NCBI GenBank assembly: GCA_027488735.1
Contig: JAIYBB010000013.1
Coordinates: 1-61,575 of the forward strand
Reading direction: 5' to 3'
DNA: 61,575 nucleotides
Source of the DNA: Comamonadaceae bacterium
Lineage (GTDB): Bacteria > Pseudomonadota > Gammaproteobacteria > Burkholderiales > Burkholderiaceae_C
Shown here one piece after another: positions 1 through 7,456 of this stretch. Each line of letters opens with the position of its first letter. Position 1 is the stretch's first letter. The notes below the pieces were generated by a model, which was given only the letters and a program-made list of their open reading frames with translations, was not told where the DNA came from and searched no databases. A program made the translations under genes and the position numbers.

Positions 1-791
1 CTTCATAACTGCCAATGCCGGTTCGCTATGCCTCCAACAACCCTTCATAACTGCCCTTGCACCCGGCTTGCGCCCTCCAACAACCCTTCATAACTGCCTA
101 AAGACAAACCCGATAGCCCTCCAACAACCCTTCATAACTGCCACAATTTATCTGCAACGGCCTCCAACAACCCTTCATAACTGCCGCTGGGACGTGCGCC
201 ATGCCTCCAACAACCCTTCATAACTGCCTGAAAACACACGCTTTTGGCCTCCAACAACCCTTCATAACTGCCAACAAGAACGGAAACGGCCCTCCAACAA
301 CCCTTCATAACTGCCAAAAAATTTATCTAAGACCCTCCAACAACCCTTCATAACTGCCTCTTAAGGGCGCGTCTTACCTCCAACAACCCTTCATAACTGC
401 CACGGCCGCACTTCAAAGCCTCCAACAACCCTTCATAACTGCCTGGCGGTGGGTGGAAAAACCTCCAACAACCCTTCATCACTGCCGTGCCCACTGCACA
501 AAGCCTCCAACAACCCTTCATAACTGCCCGCAGAAACAATGCGAACGCCTCCAACAACCCTTCATAACTGCCCGCCACAGCAGGCCTGACTCCTCCAACA
601 ACCCTTCATAACTGCCCCATGGGTACAACTCCTGCCTCCAACAACCCTTCATAACTGCCACGCGGTAAGCGTCATGATCCTCCAACAACCCTTCATAACT
701 GCCTGTCCCAACATCAATTAATCCTCCAACAACCCTTCATAACTGCCTGGGTGTCGTCGCCGTTATCCTCCAACAACCCTTCATAACTGCC
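1..791. CRISPR. Short-spacer CRISPR array (25-bp repeat, 17-19 nt spacers), cut by the left window edge
   Basis: A 25-bp repeat (starts CCTCCAACAACC, ends CATAACTGCC) occurs in 18 full copies: 31-55, 74-98, 118-142, 161-185, 204-228, 248-272, 291-315, 334-358, 377-401, 419-443, 462-486, 504-528, 548-572, 592-616, 635-659, 679-703, 723-747 and 767-791. A cut copy covers 1-13. The 18 spacers are all different and 17, 18 or 19 nt long, giving a period of 42-44 bp. All full copies are identical except 462-486, which has an A-to-C change at 480. The repeat has no convincing internal hairpin. The period is not a multiple of three, so the open frames across it are not genes. The neighbouring cas1 supports a true CRISPR array. 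Direction of transcription is unproven; if the AT-rich side at 792 is the leader, crRNA is read from the minus strand. Confidence 0.9.
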
Positions 792-859
792 TAATTAAGC
801 AATTAATAGTTATTTTAAAACATAAAATTCAATATTTATAACCAATTTTTGGTATTGAA
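792..859. promoter_or_regulatory. AT-rich putative CRISPR leader and cas1 promoter region
   Basis: This 68-bp gap joins the last intact repeat to the cas1 start. It is extremely AT-rich compared with the coding DNA around it, as CRISPR leaders usually are. The repeat next to it is perfect, and the only variant repeat lies inside the array, which fits the leader end being here. The gap must also hold the cas1 promoter, so it would be a divergent control region. Several TAAAAT/TATAAA-like -10 candidates exist on both strands, but I cannot choose one. No strong ribosome binding site precedes cas1. Confidence 0.5.
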
Positions 860-1879
860 ATGGACGAATTTCAGCATCCGGATTCCATTTGGACATGGTC
901 AAGCTCAGGTCGCAAAAGCAAGGTCAGCTTATGGATTCCTTACCTGCAAAGCATCGCTAAAGTCAAAGGTAGCAAGGGGAACTGGGATGTGGCATTCAAT
1001 GGCGGCGACTTTCGTGTCGACCTGAGCAAAGTTGAGGTGATTTTGTTTTATGGCGCCTCGGGCGATCTGCCCTTAACTTTTTTGGATGATTTGGCGGCAA
1101 GACGGATACCGGCCCTGTTTCATCGCCGCAACCTGCCAGACCCGTATGTTTTTGTTCCTGCGGCAAGGCGGGATGACTCGGACATACTCACCGCGCAGGT
1201 CACGGTGCGGCAAAACGCCATCAAAAACTGTTTCATTTCGCGCACACTGGTGCGCGAGAGATTCAAAGCCACCAAGTTCCCCATTGCAGGCGTTTTTTAT
1301 AAAGGATTGGCCAAACTGCGAGATGTCAAAGACATCCGCTTGGTCGAGGCACACCAGAGCAAAACCTATTGGGAAAAGTACTTCGCTGATCTGGGGCAAG
1401 CTGGCATCAGTCGCCGCTCAGCCAACCCGGTCTCTGCGGCATTAGATGCGGGCTCTTTCTTTCTCTATGGCATTTTTCTCAGGTGGGTGTTGATGCACAA
1501 AATGTCTCCCGCCCACGGGTTTTTGCATGTCACAACAGGTTACCCAAGCCTGGTTTACGACTTGATGGAGCCATACCGTTACATCATTGAGGATGCCGTC
1601 GCCAAATGCGTTCGCCTTGAGTGCAAAGACTTGACAGAGGCAACTTTGGCTGAAATGAAGTCTTCGCTGGATGAGGTTGTGTTTGTGCCTTCTCACCGAA
1701 CCCATGTGCGCCGCAAAAACTTGCTTCATGGCGCTGTGCTCTCGCTGCGCAGTTATTTGTTGGGTGATACCAAGCGCCTGGTTTTGCCAACAGAGGGAGA
1801 GAAGATCGGGGGTAGACCCCCGAAGATGAGCTACAAACTGCCAGGTGCAAATGCAAAGATAAAAGAGGTCCCCGGGTGA
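860..1879 (+). CDS. cas1: Cas1 CRISPR integrase (Cas2-less locus)
   Basis: Cas1 inserts new spacers into CRISPR arrays as a metal-dependent integrase. The 339-aa protein shows the Cas1 plan: an N-terminal beta domain (FRVDLSKVEVILFYG around residues 51-65, then a LAARRIPALF segment) and a helical catalytic domain. The likely metal ligands are E163 (in RLVEAHQSKTYW), H223 (in AHGFLH) and D234/E237 (in PSLVYDLMEPYR), with the usual NPVSAALDAG helix at 189-198. Length is typical of the family. It begins 68 bp from the array and points away from it. No cas2, cas4 or effector gene lies to its right; whatever lies left of the array is outside the window. The short spacers and absence of Cas2 are the combination described for type V-C and V-D loci, where Cas1 works alone. 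The family assignment is firm; the subtype is inferred. Confidence 0.93.
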   Translation: MDEFQHPDSIWTWSSSGRKSKVSLWIPYLQSIAKVKGSKGNWDVAFNGGDFRVDLSKVEVILFYGASGDLPLTFLDDLAARRIPALFHRRNLPDPYVFVPAARRDDSDILTAQVTVRQNAIKNCFISRTLVRERFKATKFPIAGVFYKGLAKLRDVKDIRLVEAHQSKTYWEKYFADLGQAGISRRSANPVSAALDAGSFFLYGIFLRWVLMHKMSPAHGFLHVTTGYPSLVYDLMEPYRYIIEDAVAKCVRLECKDLTEATLAEMKSSLDEVVFVPSHRTHVRRKNLLHGAVLSLRSYLLGDTKRLVLPTEGEKIGGRPPKMSYKLPGANAKIKEVPG

Positions 1880-1986
1880 AGGGCGTCGGGGGACCAGCGA
1901 CGCCTACTTGGTGAGGTGCGGAGAATTAGTCCAAAGCCAAGTAGGTTGAAACCGAATTATGCTTGTTTTTACAAGGTAGGCCTACA
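1880..1986. other. Structured intergenic stretch after cas1, candidate non-coding RNA
   Basis: Directly after the cas1 stop the DNA is dense in inverted repeats. A 7-bp stem pairs 1882-1888 with 1898-1904, a 9-bp stem pairs 1903-1911 (CCTACTTGG) with 1937-1945 (CCAAGTAGG), a small CTTG/CAAG hairpin encloses a T-run near 1962-1975, and 1976-1985 is the perfect palindrome GTAGGCCTAC. The CCTAC and GTAGG pieces recur, so alternative folds are possible. It could be a terminator region between converging genes, or a small RNA. In type V-C/V-D systems a short scoutRNA is required, which makes this worth testing, but no sequence identity to one is claimed. Confidence 0.4.
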
Positions 1987-3135
1987 TCACCTCGCAATAT
2001 CTCCATACACCAACAAATACCCCGCACTGCGACCCGCACCGTTTGACTTTTGCAGTACGCCAAGTGCCAGCAGTTGCGTGATGTCGCGCAGGGCAGTGTC
2101 CGGTGAGCATTTAGCGATAGCCGCCCATTTGCTGCTGGTGAGTTTGCCTTCAAAGCCGTCGAGCATGCGGTTGAGCAGTTTCAATTGTCTTTCGTTCAAC
2201 GCAACGCCTGCCAAACGTTGCCAGAAAAGAGCTTTGACAAGCACCTTTTCCAACGTGGAGTGCGCGCTCTCTACAGCGCGGTTGAGTGTGCCCAGAAACC
2301 ATGCCAGCCATTGGGTGACATCCATGGTTCCTTTTTGTGTGCGTTCCAAGATGTCGTAATAGTCTTTGCGTTCGCGCTGAATTTGGGCAGATAAACTGTA
2401 AAAGCGCTGCGGGCTGCTGTCTGCGCGAGCCAAGAAAAGATCGCCCACGGCGCGTGCCATGCGACCGTTGCCGTCATCAAAAGGATGCACGGTGACAAAC
2501 CACAGATGCGCCAAGCCTGCTTTGACCAGTGCAGGTTCACCGGTGGCTGCATTAGCCCATGTGATGAAATCTACAGTCTCTTTAGGTAATGCGTGTGCAG
2601 GGGGTGCTTCAAAGTGAACCTTGCGCCGCCCCACTGGGCCGGAGACCACTTGCATCGGTCCATCCGCATCATCCCGCCATTGGCCGGTAATGATTTTGTT
2701 CAGCCCGGAATACCCGGTTGGAAACAATGCAGCGTGCCAACCAAACAGACGCTCAGCGCTAAGCGGTTTGTCACTGTTCAGGGTTGCGTCTAGCACCATG
2801 TCGACCACGCCGTCTACATGTCGGTCCACCGGTGCCACTGCTCCGATATCTAAGCCGAGATGCCGGGCGACAGACGAGCGCACAGAGTCTGCGTTAAGCA
2901 CTTCGCCTTCGATTTCACTGGTCTTGACTACCTCATCGGTCAATGTAGCGATGCTGGCTTGGTCGCGCACTGCCATGCCTACATCAGCCAATCGGCCCAT
3001 CAGCAGACCTTGGGCATGACTGACGGCGGTCAGTTGATCCGCAATTGCTGACAGGTCGTAGCGCCACTTCGGCCACACGTCCGATTGCCAGATGTAAGTT
3101 TTTTCTCCGCTATTCATGCGGAGATTAAACGCCAT
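1987..3135 (-). CDS. Fic family protein with DUF4172-like N-terminus and C-terminal winged helix
   Basis: Fic proteins transfer AMP or related groups from nucleotides to target proteins. The 382-aa product carries the Fic active motif HPFDDGNGRMAR (around residues 218-229) and an upstream inhibitory-helix motif KTSEIEGE (about 72-79), which places it among self-inhibited Fic enzymes. The N-terminus (YIWQSDVWPKWRYD) resembles the DUF4172 domain, and the C-terminal 70 residues (about 310-380) look like a winged helix, suggesting DNA binding or autoregulation. An alternative start at the second Met (residue 7) is possible. It ends 107 bp from cas1 in convergent orientation. Fic proteins can act as toxins, but no antitoxin partner is visible, so a defence role beside the CRISPR array is only a guess. 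Confidence 0.85.
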   Translation of the reverse strand: MAFNLRMNSGEKTYIWQSDVWPKWRYDLSAIADQLTAVSHAQGLLMGRLADVGMAVRDQASIATLTDEVVKTSEIEGEVLNADSVRSSVARHLGLDIGAVAPVDRHVDGVVDMVLDATLNSDKPLSAERLFGWHAALFPTGYSGLNKIITGQWRDDADGPMQVVSGPVGRRKVHFEAPPAHALPKETVDFITWANAATGEPALVKAGLAHLWFVTVHPFDDGNGRMARAVGDLFLARADSSPQRFYSLSAQIQRERKDYYDILERTQKGTMDVTQWLAWFLGTLNRAVESAHSTLEKVLVKALFWQRLAGVALNERQLKLLNRMLDGFEGKLTSSKWAAIAKCSPDTALRDITQLLALGVLQKSNGAGRSAGYLLVYGDIAR

Positions 3136-3157
3136 AATGACCGAAATAGCAAGTTAT

Positions 3158-3209
3158 TTGCCGCATAAAACGCGGTGAATAGACCGATTAATTACCGCAT
3201 AACACCGGT
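3158..3209 (-). promoter_or_regulatory. Operator-like repeats upstream of the fic gene
   Basis: The element CCGCATAA occurs at 3161 and again at 3195 in direct orientation, each followed closely by a CGG, so that each copy can also form a small inverted repeat (CCGC...GCGG and ACCG...CGGT). They lie 25-75 bp upstream of the Fic start. Because the Fic protein has a winged-helix-like C-terminus, autoregulation through these repeats is plausible but unproven. Confidence 0.35.
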
Positions 3210-3215
3210 TCCTAT

Positions 3216-3245
3216 AAAAAAAGGACCCTTGGGCCCTTTTTCTTT
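3216..3245 (-). terminator. Intrinsic terminator of the hemerythrin gene
   Basis: An 11-bp stem (3218-3228 with 3231-3241, one G-U pair when read on the minus strand) with a 2-nt loop is followed on the minus strand by a run of T. It lies just after the stop of the hemerythrin gene. A second palindrome, TTAAGCGCTTAA, sits at 3244-3255 between the stop codon and the stem. Confidence 0.75.
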
Positions 3246-3258
3246 AAGCGCTTAAACC

Positions 3259-3780
3259 TCAAGCCTGCGAACTGACCGCATCCAAAGGCACGCCGCATTC
3301 ACCGGCGGCGACGCCCTCGGGTAGTACTTGCGGTTTGTGAACGATACGAGTGACCGGGTCGTATTGCACTTCTTTCAAAAACATGGCGAGCACCGCGTCC
3401 ATGCTTTTGGCGTGGCCGTCAAACCAAACAGCGAGCTCGCCGGTGAGCTGGCGCACCATTTGGAGGTTGCCGTCTTCTTGACCACGGCGCAAAGCTTCGC
3501 GCATGACTTTCAAAATCATGTCGTGTTCGTCGGTGTGGCAACCGCCCGGGCCGAAACTGACGTCTTGCATCCATTGGTTTTCACCGCTGAAATGCTCATC
3601 GGTGTGTGCGATCAACTCGATGAAGCTGGCTATCAGTTTGTCTTCCGGCGCCAGTTCCGTGGCCGCCAGCAAGTCCACAAACTCGCGGTGCGTTTGGTCC
3701 ATTTTGTCCATGTTCATCACCAAGTCGTCAGACCAGGTGAGGGTGGGTTGTTCGTCGAGGGTGGTGGTTGTTGTGTTCAT
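3259..3780 (-). CDS. Bacteriohemerythrin
   Basis: Hemerythrins bind O2 at a di-iron site. The 173-aa product has the expected ligand pattern in four helices: MDQTHREF near residue 31, HTDEHFSGE near 59-67, HTDEHD near 82-87 and FDGHAKSMD near 119-127. It carries a C-terminal extension of about 35 residues without recognised motifs. A modest AAGGA lies 11 bases before the ATG, and a good terminator follows. It is a single-gene unit. Oxygen binding or sensing would fit an organism that also has a high-affinity oxidase and phototrophy genes, but nothing in the sequence shows the specific role. Confidence 0.9.
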   Translation of the reverse strand: MNTTTTTLDEQPTLTWSDDLVMNMDKMDQTHREFVDLLAATELAPEDKLIASFIELIAHTDEHFSGENQWMQDVSFGPGGCHTDEHDMILKVMREALRRGQEDGNLQMVRQLTGELAVWFDGHAKSMDAVLAMFLKEVQYDPVTRIVHKPQVLPEGVAAGECGVPLDAVSSQA

Positions 3781-3817
3781 ATGTTGTCAATCCTTGGGTG
3801 GATGATAAACGCCCGAA

Positions 3818-3842
3818 TTAATTGGAGTCTGACCCCAATTAA
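3818..3842. repeat. REP-like palindrome overlapping a stop codon
   Basis: TTAATTGGAGTC and GACCCCAATTAA form a 12-bp inverted repeat around one base, with one mismatch. The same core (AATTGGGGTCAG...CCAATT) recurs at 27469-27540 and 28231-28253. It supplies the TAA stop codon of the short-chain dehydrogenase on the minus strand. Confidence 0.7.
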
Positions 3843-4597
3843 ATATCCCTGACATCGGCCACCGGGTTGCTGCCGAAGTCGGGGCGTTGCAAATAGGCCA
3901 ATATCTGGGCTGCTGCGACCGCAGGCGTGGTCAAAGCACCGTTATTTTTCATCTGCACAAACATGTGTTGGTCCGGAAAGCCTGCGCCTTTGGCGCTGCG
4001 CAAATCGGTTTGCATGTCGGTGTCGATCACGCCCGGGGCCAGCGACACCACTTTGGCAGGATTGGCGTGTAAGGCCTCGTCCAGCGCCAGACAGCGGGTG
4101 AAATGGTCCAACCCGGCTTTACCGGCGCAATACAAAGCGCTGGCAGCCATGGGGCGGCGACCCAGACCGGAAGAAATATTCAAGATCTTGCGCGGCATTT
4201 TCCATGTGCGCGTGTGTTTTAAAAACACCGAGCTCAACAACACCGGCGCTTGCAAATTGATCGCCAGTCCTTGCAGCAAGCTGTCCGCAGGCGCGTCATC
4301 CACCGGACCCAAATGACCGATCGCGCCCGCGTTATTGATCAAGGTGGCTGATGCGAATTCTTCGGGATGGAGTGCGTCTAGCCAATGCGACAGCTTTTCA
4401 GCCAAAGTGGTGGGTTGCGCCAAGTCGGCTTGCCATTGCAACAGATGTGCGCCGTGTTTGTCGGCGATCACCGTCAACGCGTCAGACTGACCGCGGGAAA
4501 TGCACAACACCGATTGGTCTGCATGACAAAGCTGCTCGGCCATGGCCAAGCCCATGCCGCGTGAAGCGCCGGTCAGTATGGTGAGATGTTTTTTCAT
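3839..4597 (-). CDS. Short-chain dehydrogenase/reductase (SDR)
   Basis: A 252-aa NAD(P)-dependent oxidoreductase. It has the Rossmann motif TGASRGMG near residue 10, an NNAG motif in the middle (LINNAGAIGH), the catalytic Ser and the YCAGK active-site Tyr/Lys (SALYCAGKAGLD), followed by the PG motif of the cofactor loop (SLAPGVIDTDM). The start at 4597 is chosen because CCGGAGCAACC places GGAG eight bases before the ATG; an in-frame ATG seven codons further upstream lacks this. The substrate is not evident; the closest flavour is the sepiapterin reductase/benzil reductase-like SDRs. The stop codon lies inside a REP-like palindrome. Confidence 0.85.
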   Translation of the reverse strand: MKKHLTILTGASRGMGLAMAEQLCHADQSVLCISRGQSDALTVIADKHGAHLLQWQADLAQPTTLAEKLSHWLDALHPEEFASATLINNAGAIGHLGPVDDAPADSLLQGLAINLQAPVLLSSVFLKHTRTWKMPRKILNISSGLGRRPMAASALYCAGKAGLDHFTRCLALDEALHANPAKVVSLAPGVIDTDMQTDLRSAKGAGFPDQHMFVQMKNNGALTTPAVAAAQILAYLQRPDFGSNPVADVRDI

Positions 4598-4679
4598 GTG
4601 GTTGCTCCGGAAATTCAACGGATTGTGGCAGTTGTTGTGTGCTTCGCTCGCGTCTTAAGCGCAAAGACTGCAAAGAGTG

Positions 4680-5306
4680 TCAAACCGGCCAAGGCGGTGC
4701 AGATTGCCATTGCATGGGCACTTGCGTGAACGGGTGCGTGAAACCCAGTTCGTTGGCATGCAACATCAAACCGTGTTCGCTGGTCAGTGTGGGCGCATAC
4801 AAAGCATCCCCCACAATTGGATGACCTATGGCTTGCAAATGCACCCGCAACTGATGGCTGCGCCCGGTCAAGGGTTGCAGTGCGAGCAATGAGGCATTCA
4901 ACTGCATGTCGTGTTTCAAGCAGCGCCATTGAGTCACGCTGGGTTTGCCTGAGTCATCCACTTTTTGCAAAGGCCGGTTAGGCCAATCGGCCATCAAGGG
5001 CAGGTTGATGGTTTGCCAACCCTCAGCCAAGGGCAGCAAACCATCCACCCAAGCCATGTATTGCTTGTGCACCTGACGCGCTTCAAACATCATGCTCAAA
5101 GCGCGCTGACTGTCGCTGTGCAAACCGAACACCATCAAGCCGGAAGTCGACATGTCTAAACGGTGCACCACCATAGCGGTCGGGTGCGTGGTTTGCAAAC
5201 GGGTGAGCACGCAATCTTGTTTTTCCTCACCGCGACCGGGTACGCTCAGCACACCGCCGGGTTTGTTCAACACCACCAAATCTGCGTCTTCATAAACCAG
5301 TTGCAT
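4680..5306 (-). CDS. RluA-family pseudouridine synthase
   Basis: Converts uridine to pseudouridine in rRNA or tRNA. The 208-aa protein has the catalytic HRLDMSTSG motif (Asp near residue 51), the start motif LVVLNKPGGVLSVPGR, and the C-terminal LTGRSHQLRVHLQAIGHPI signature. It lacks an N-terminal S4 domain, so it resembles the short RluA type (23S U746/tRNA U32) rather than RluC/D. It lies just downstream of miaA, 7 bp after that stop, and is probably cotranscribed with it, fitting a tRNA or rRNA modification role. The exact target is not shown. Confidence 0.88.
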   Translation of the reverse strand: MQLVYEDADLVVLNKPGGVLSVPGRGEEKQDCVLTRLQTTHPTAMVVHRLDMSTSGLMVFGLHSDSQRALSMMFEARQVHKQYMAWVDGLLPLAEGWQTINLPLMADWPNRPLQKVDDSGKPSVTQWRCLKHDMQLNASLLALQPLTGRSHQLRVHLQAIGHPIVGDALYAPTLTSEHGLMLHANELGFTHPFTQVPMQWQSAPPWPV

Positions 5307-5313
5307 CAGCGTT

Positions 5314-6288
5314 TCACAACACAGACAAACGCTGCAACAAAGCCTGCCATTGCGAATGCAAATCGGCTTGATCGCATGCCAGCACGTGGCGATGCGGCAT
5401 GCTGCGCAACCAAGTCAATTGCCGCTTGGCCAGTTGGCGGCTGGCGGCCACGCCTGTCTCGCGCATCTTGCGCAAATCGTGCGCGGCGGGAAGTGTGTCT
5501 TTGATGGAGTCAAGCATGTCCCAACATTGGCGGTAACCCACACATCGCATGGATGGCATGTCTGCGTGCAAGTCGCCGCGTGCCCGCAAACCTCGCACCT
5601 CGTCTAAGAAACCATGTTGCAGCATGTGGTCAAAGCGCTGCTCGATGCGCTGATGCAACCAAGAGCGTTGCACAGGCTCAAGCGACACCACGGCGATGTC
5701 CGGTCCTGCCACACGCGTGGCTCCGAAAAAAGAAGACAAAGGCTTGCCGCTGACGCGCCAGACTTCCAAAGCGCGCGAGATGCGTTGCGCATCATGTGGT
5801 GGCAAACGCTGTGCAGTCACTGCGTCTACTTTGGCGAGTTCTGCGTGCAGTGCAGGCCAGCCCTCAGATGCTGCCTGCGCCTCTATCTCGGCCCGAATGG
5901 TGGGGGAAGCCAAAGGCAAATCATCCAAGCCCTCAACCAGCGCTTTCAAATACAACATGGTGCCGCCGACCAGCAAAGGCAGTTTGCCGCGCGTGCGAAT
6001 GTCTGCAATCAAGCGCGTGGCGTCTTTCGCAAAATCTGCCGCGCTGTAACTTTGCGACGGGTCAAGAATGTCAATCAAATGGTGAGGCACGGTTTGCAAT
6101 TCTTCGCGCGAAGGTTTGGCCGTGCCTATGTCCATGCCCCGGTACACCAAGGCCGAGTCCATGCTGATGATTTCCAATGGAACTTGCTGCGCCAGTGACA
6201 AAGCCAAGGCGGTTTTGCCACTGGCAGTTGGGCCGACCAGTGCCAGTGCCGCATGCGCGGCTTCAGTCGGATTTGACAGGTTCACCAT
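5314..6288 (-). CDS. miaA: tRNA dimethylallyltransferase MiaA
   Basis: Adds a dimethylallyl group to A37 of tRNAs reading U-starting codons. The 324-aa protein has the P-loop [12 protein letters not shown] (about residues 19-30), the [19 protein letters not shown] segment containing the substrate-binding Asp, the HHLID motif and the [11 protein letters not shown] loop. The length is usual. It is the third gene of a mutL-MFS-miaA-pseudouridine synthase run; its start overlaps the MFS gene by 26 bp. The mutL/miaA linkage is common in Proteobacteria (mutL-miaA-hfq in E. coli), here separated by a transporter gene. Confidence 0.96.
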   Translation of the reverse strand: MVNLSNPTEAAHAALALVGPTASGKTALALSLAQQVPLEIISMDSALVYRGMDIGTAKPSREELQTVPHHLIDILDPSQSYSAADFAKDATRLIADIRTRGKLPLLVGGTMLYLKALVEGLDDLPLASPTIRAEIEAQAASEGWPALHAELAKVDAVTAQRLPPHDAQRISRALEVWRVSGKPLSSFFGATRVAGPDIAVVSLEPVQRSWLHQRIEQRFDHMLQHGFLDEVRGLRARGDLHADMPSMRCVGYRQCWDMLDSIKDTLPAAHDLRKMRETGVAASRQLAKRQLTWLRSMPHRHVLACDQADLHSQWQALLQRLSVL

Positions 6289-7456
6289 GCCATTGCACCA
6301 AAGTCCAGGCGGTCAGCGCCAACACAGTGCCCCAAAAGGCCACACCATGCGCCAGTGGAAACAAGGTGCCGTCTATGCTGTGGCTCAGCCATGCGCCGGT
6401 CGCGAACGCGGCCAACATCATCAAAAAACCGTTCATGGCTGAAGCAGCACCGGCAGACAAGGGAAACGGGCCGACAGCACCGCTTTGTCCGATAGGCTGA
6501 TGGATGCCGTGCGCGATGATCATCGGGTACATGGCCAGCACCAATGAGATTGCACTGGCCCAGCCGCCGTAAATCATCCATGCCAACAATATGGCGCTAG
6601 AGGCGCTGGAGATGCCTGCAATGGCGATGGTGCGTCGCATACCGATTTTGCGAAGCAAGAAACGACAAATGATGGTGCCGGTGATGTACATGATGGACAT
6701 GGAAGACAAGATCCAACCGAGTTGCAAACTCGATAAATGCAGCACCTGAATAAACACAAACGACGAGGTGGCGAGGTACACAAACAACACGCCATAGCCT
6801 GCCAGCGACAACAACGCAAATGCGCGGAAAGTCGGGTGACACAACACCTGCCACCAGATGCGCAGCATGGTGGGCAAATGCAAGGCGCGCGGGTTGGGTG
6901 TGTGCAAGGTTTCTTCAAACCGCCAAGCCACCAACGCAAGGGTTGCAACTGCATAGATGACCACCGACATCAAGGCCACTTGCCAGCCCCAGTGTTGACT
7001 CAAAAAGCCCCCCAGCGGCGGGCTGGTGCAAGCCATCAAACCCAAACCGGTCATGGACTTGGACATCACGCGCGCACCTTGCGCAGGTTCGTACAAATCA
7101 CGCACCACGGCGCGCGCACTGGTGATCACCGCGCCCATGGAAGCGCCTTGCAATATGCGCCAAGCTACCAAGGTTTCAATGCTGGTGCTCAGCACACAAC
7201 CGATGGCTGCAATCAGGTACAAGCCCAAGCCCAGCAACATGATGGGGCGGCGGCCCACCTTGTCGGAAAACGGGCCCCACAACAATTGCGAGATACCAAA
7301 TGCCAGCAACAAGCCTGTGAGTGTGTACTGCACCATGCCGACACTGGCGTGTAAATCTGCCGCCAAACCTGGCAGGCTGGGTAAATACAAATCGGTAGAC
7401 ACCGGTTGCAAACCGATGGACAAGGCCAGCAGCAAAATCACCAGATTGGCGTGCAT
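6263..7456 (-). CDS. Bcr/CflA-type multidrug efflux MFS transporter
   Basis: A 397-aa inner-membrane protein with 12 predicted hydrophobic segments. The N-terminus has the family signature [16 protein letters not shown] with the acidic residue in TM1, and the loop 2-3 motif [20 protein letters not shown] typical of drug:H+ antiporters; [12 protein letters not shown] matches the TM4 motif. It starts with an ATGA overlap on the mutL stop and runs into miaA, so all three genes are translationally linked. Substrates such as bicyclomycin, chloramphenicol or sulphonamides are known for relatives but cannot be told from sequence. Confidence 0.87.
   Translation of the reverse strand: MHANLVILLLALSIGLQPVSTDLYLPSLPGLAADLHASVGMVQYTLTGLLLAFGISQLLWGPFSDKVGRRPIMLLGLGLYLIAAIGCVLSTSIETLVAWRILQGASMGAVITSARAVVRDLYEPAQGARVMSKSMTGLGLMACTSPPLGGFLSQHWGWQVALMSVVIYAVATLALVAWRFEETLHTPNPRALHLPTMLRIWWQVLCHPTFRAFALLSLAGYGVLFVYLATSSFVFIQVLHLSSLQLGWILSSMSIMYITGTIICRFLLRKIGMRRTIAIAGISSASSAILLAWMIYGGWASAISLVLAMYPMIIAHGIHQPIGQSGAVGPFPLSAGAASAMNGFLMMLAAFATGAWLSHSIDGTLFPLAHGVAFWGTVLALTAWTLVQWHGEPVKSD

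Noticed and set aside
132..578. Open frames encoding repeats like GSYEGLLEA across the left end
   Set aside because: They read through the CRISPR repeats on the minus strand; the 42-44 bp period shifts frame at each unit, and the unit is a DNA repeat, not a protein repeat.
1..791. TIGR-type or plain minisatellite array instead of CRISPR
   Set aside because: Spacers are all unique, repeats are near-perfect and a full Cas1 lies next to the array; no Nop-domain Tas protein is present in the window.
5614..6198. 194-aa open frame opposite miaA
   Set aside because: miaA is clear on the minus strand; the plus frame is an antisense shadow.
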